DNA from: Treponema sp.
Lineage (GTDB): Bacteria; Spirochaetota; Spirochaetia; Treponematales; Breznakiellaceae
NCBI GenBank assembly: GCA_031256115.1
Contig: JAIRRF010000076.1
Location: forward strand, 1-5,922
DNA: 5,922 nt
Reading direction: 5' to 3'
Shown here: positions 4,966 to 5,922 of the stretch, in pieces
Numbering within the stretch: position 1 is the stretch's first letter
Layout: each line of letters starts with the position of its first letter
Notes under the pieces: generated by a model
Seen by the model: the letters and a program-made list of their open reading frames with translations, nothing else
Database searches by the model: none
Told to the model about the DNA's origin: nothing
Translations under genes and position numbers: made by a program

Positions 4966-5922
4966 TTACAAACTTTTGCGTTTCCATGCGGTTCCGTCCC
5001 GGGAATCTTCCAAAACAATCCCCCGCTGGGCTAATTCATTTCTGATTTTATCAGCCCGGGTAAAATCCCCGGCAGTTTTAGCTGCGGCCCGTTCCGCGAC
5101 AAGTCCTTCGATTTCCGCAATAACTTTTTCATCCTCCTTTTCCGGTAAAAGGACGGACTCCAGTTTCAGACCCAATACCTGGTCCATACGCATGACTGCC
5201 CAAAGGGTGTCCGCCGGAACAACGGCATTATCCCGGAGGAGGCCCCACATTTCCGCCAGAGCCCTGGGCGTGGAAAGATCATCATTCAGGGCTGTATAAA
5301 AAGCTTCCAGTCGTTTTTTGGCCGCATCAGTAATATTGGCAGCAGAATCGGCATGAAAAGAAATGCTGCCGTCTGGAAGTTTTGCCTGATCTGCCAGGAT
5401 CCTAATCCGTTCCATCAGGGATTTTCGGGAATTTCTGGCGCTTTCCAGACTGTCCCAGGAAAAATTAAGCTGGCTCAGGTAATGAGCGCCGAGTAGAAAA
5501 TACCGGTAATCCAGAGGATCGTAACCCTGGTCTACCAGGCTTTGCAGGGTCAGGAAAGTTCCGGCGCTTTTTGCCATCTTTCCTTTATCCAGGACCAGAA
5601 ATTCGTTGTGAACCCAGTAACGAACCCAGGGGCGTTTTCCGGTAGCTCCTTCGCTCTGGGCTATTTCATTTGTATGATGAACAGGAACATGATCGATTCC
5701 CCCCGCATGGATGTCAAACTGTTCCCCCAGGTATTTAATGCTCATGGCCGAACATTCGATATGCCATCCCGGATAACCCCGTCCCCAAGGGCTGTCCCAA
5801 ACCAGAGCCTGGTTTTCAAATTTGCTTTTGGTAAACCAAAGGGCAAAATCGCCGGGGTTTCGTTTATTTTCATCCACACCGGCCCTTGCGCCGGCCTTTA
5901 AATCTGCCATTCGAAGCAGGGC
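4966..5922 (-). CDS. cysS: Cysteinyl-tRNA synthetase, C-terminal 318 residues (5' end outside window)
   Basis: It attaches cysteine to tRNA-Cys (EC 6.1.1.16) in the cytoplasm. The frame is open to the right edge (ALLRMADLKAG...); the ATG at 5910 is internal, not the start. Numbering from the first visible codon, GWHIECSAM (52-60) contains zinc ligand Cys57, and HHTNE (82-86) gives His82 and Glu86; the spacing matches E. coli Cys209, His234 and Glu238. KMAKS (115-119) is the KMSKS ATP-binding loop. Aligning these motifs suggests about 150 N-terminal residues are missing, including the HIGH motif and first zinc cysteine. The anticodon-binding DALR-like helical part begins around residue 200 (FYTALNDDLSTPRALAEMWG), and the end (ELAQRGIVLEDSRDGTAWKR) is the usual C-terminus, so the 3' end is intact. 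MshC, the mycothiol ligase relative, is less likely because the C-terminal DALR-type region and DSRDGTAWKR ending are typical of CysRS. Confidence 0.97.
   Translation of the reverse strand, partial: ALLRMADLKAGARAGVDENKRNPGDFALWFTKSKFENQALVWDSPWGRGYPGWHIECSAMSIKYLGEQFDIHAGGIDHVPVHHTNEIAQSEGATGKRPWVRYWVHNEFLVLDKGKMAKSAGTFLTLQSLVDQGYDPLDYRYFLLGAHYLSQLNFSWDSLESARNSRKSLMERIRILADQAKLPDGSISFHADSAANITDAAKKRLEAFYTALNDDLSTPRALAEMWGLLRDNAVVPADTLWAVMRMDQVLGLKLESVLLPEKEDEKVIAEIEGLVAERAAAKTAGDFTRADKIRNELAQRGIVLEDSRDGTAWKRKSL

Noticed and set aside
4226..5901. Plus-strand frames opposite the anti-sigma factor and cysS (4226-4429, 4976-5299, 5542-5901)
   Set aside because: Shadows of strongly identified minus-strand genes.

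Overview
The window is a compact bacterial segment in which all seven recognisable genes lie on the minus strand, so transcription runs from high to low coordinates. The best guess for the organism is a spirochaete, probably Treponema-like. The reasons are a UMP kinase of the type described in archaea and spirochaetes, a long (about 550-residue) PPi-type phosphofructokinase like those of Treponema and Borrelia, and an ECF sigma factor gene directly behind cysS, an arrangement I recall from memory for Treponema pallidum. This is inference; there is no rRNA or other phylogenetic marker.

Right part (5922 to about 3288): a tight run of genes. It begins with the 3' two thirds of cysS (cysteinyl-tRNA synthetase, start outside the window). 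After 16 nt follows an ECF sigma factor with a GTG start. After 1 nt comes a membrane-anchored zinc-finger anti-sigma factor. Overlapping its stop (ATGA) is a secreted protein of unknown function with an unusual hydrophobic-free tail. That gene's stop overlaps (TAATG) the start of a UMP kinase gene. The spacing predicts one transcript, with translational coupling at several junctions.

Middle (2524-2604): the only intergenic gap of note, 81 nt. It is AT-rich and carries two perfect tandem copies of a 13-bp unit with a palindromic core, a good place for the promoter or operator of the next unit.

Left part (2523 to 1): pfp (PPi-dependent phosphofructokinase) and, 20 nt downstream, a secreted DUF4139-type protein that starts with TTG and runs out of the window at position 1.

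Functionally the window mixes housekeeping genes (tRNA charging, pyrimidine nucleotide synthesis, glycolysis) with a cell-envelope signalling module: sigma factor, anti-sigma factor and exported protein. The module is the most interesting part. The exported protein is a candidate output or third component of the sigma/anti-sigma circuit, and I do not recognise its family. There is no stretch longer than 300 bases without a gene. I saw no tRNA, rRNA, CRISPR array, insertion sequence or convincing terminator.
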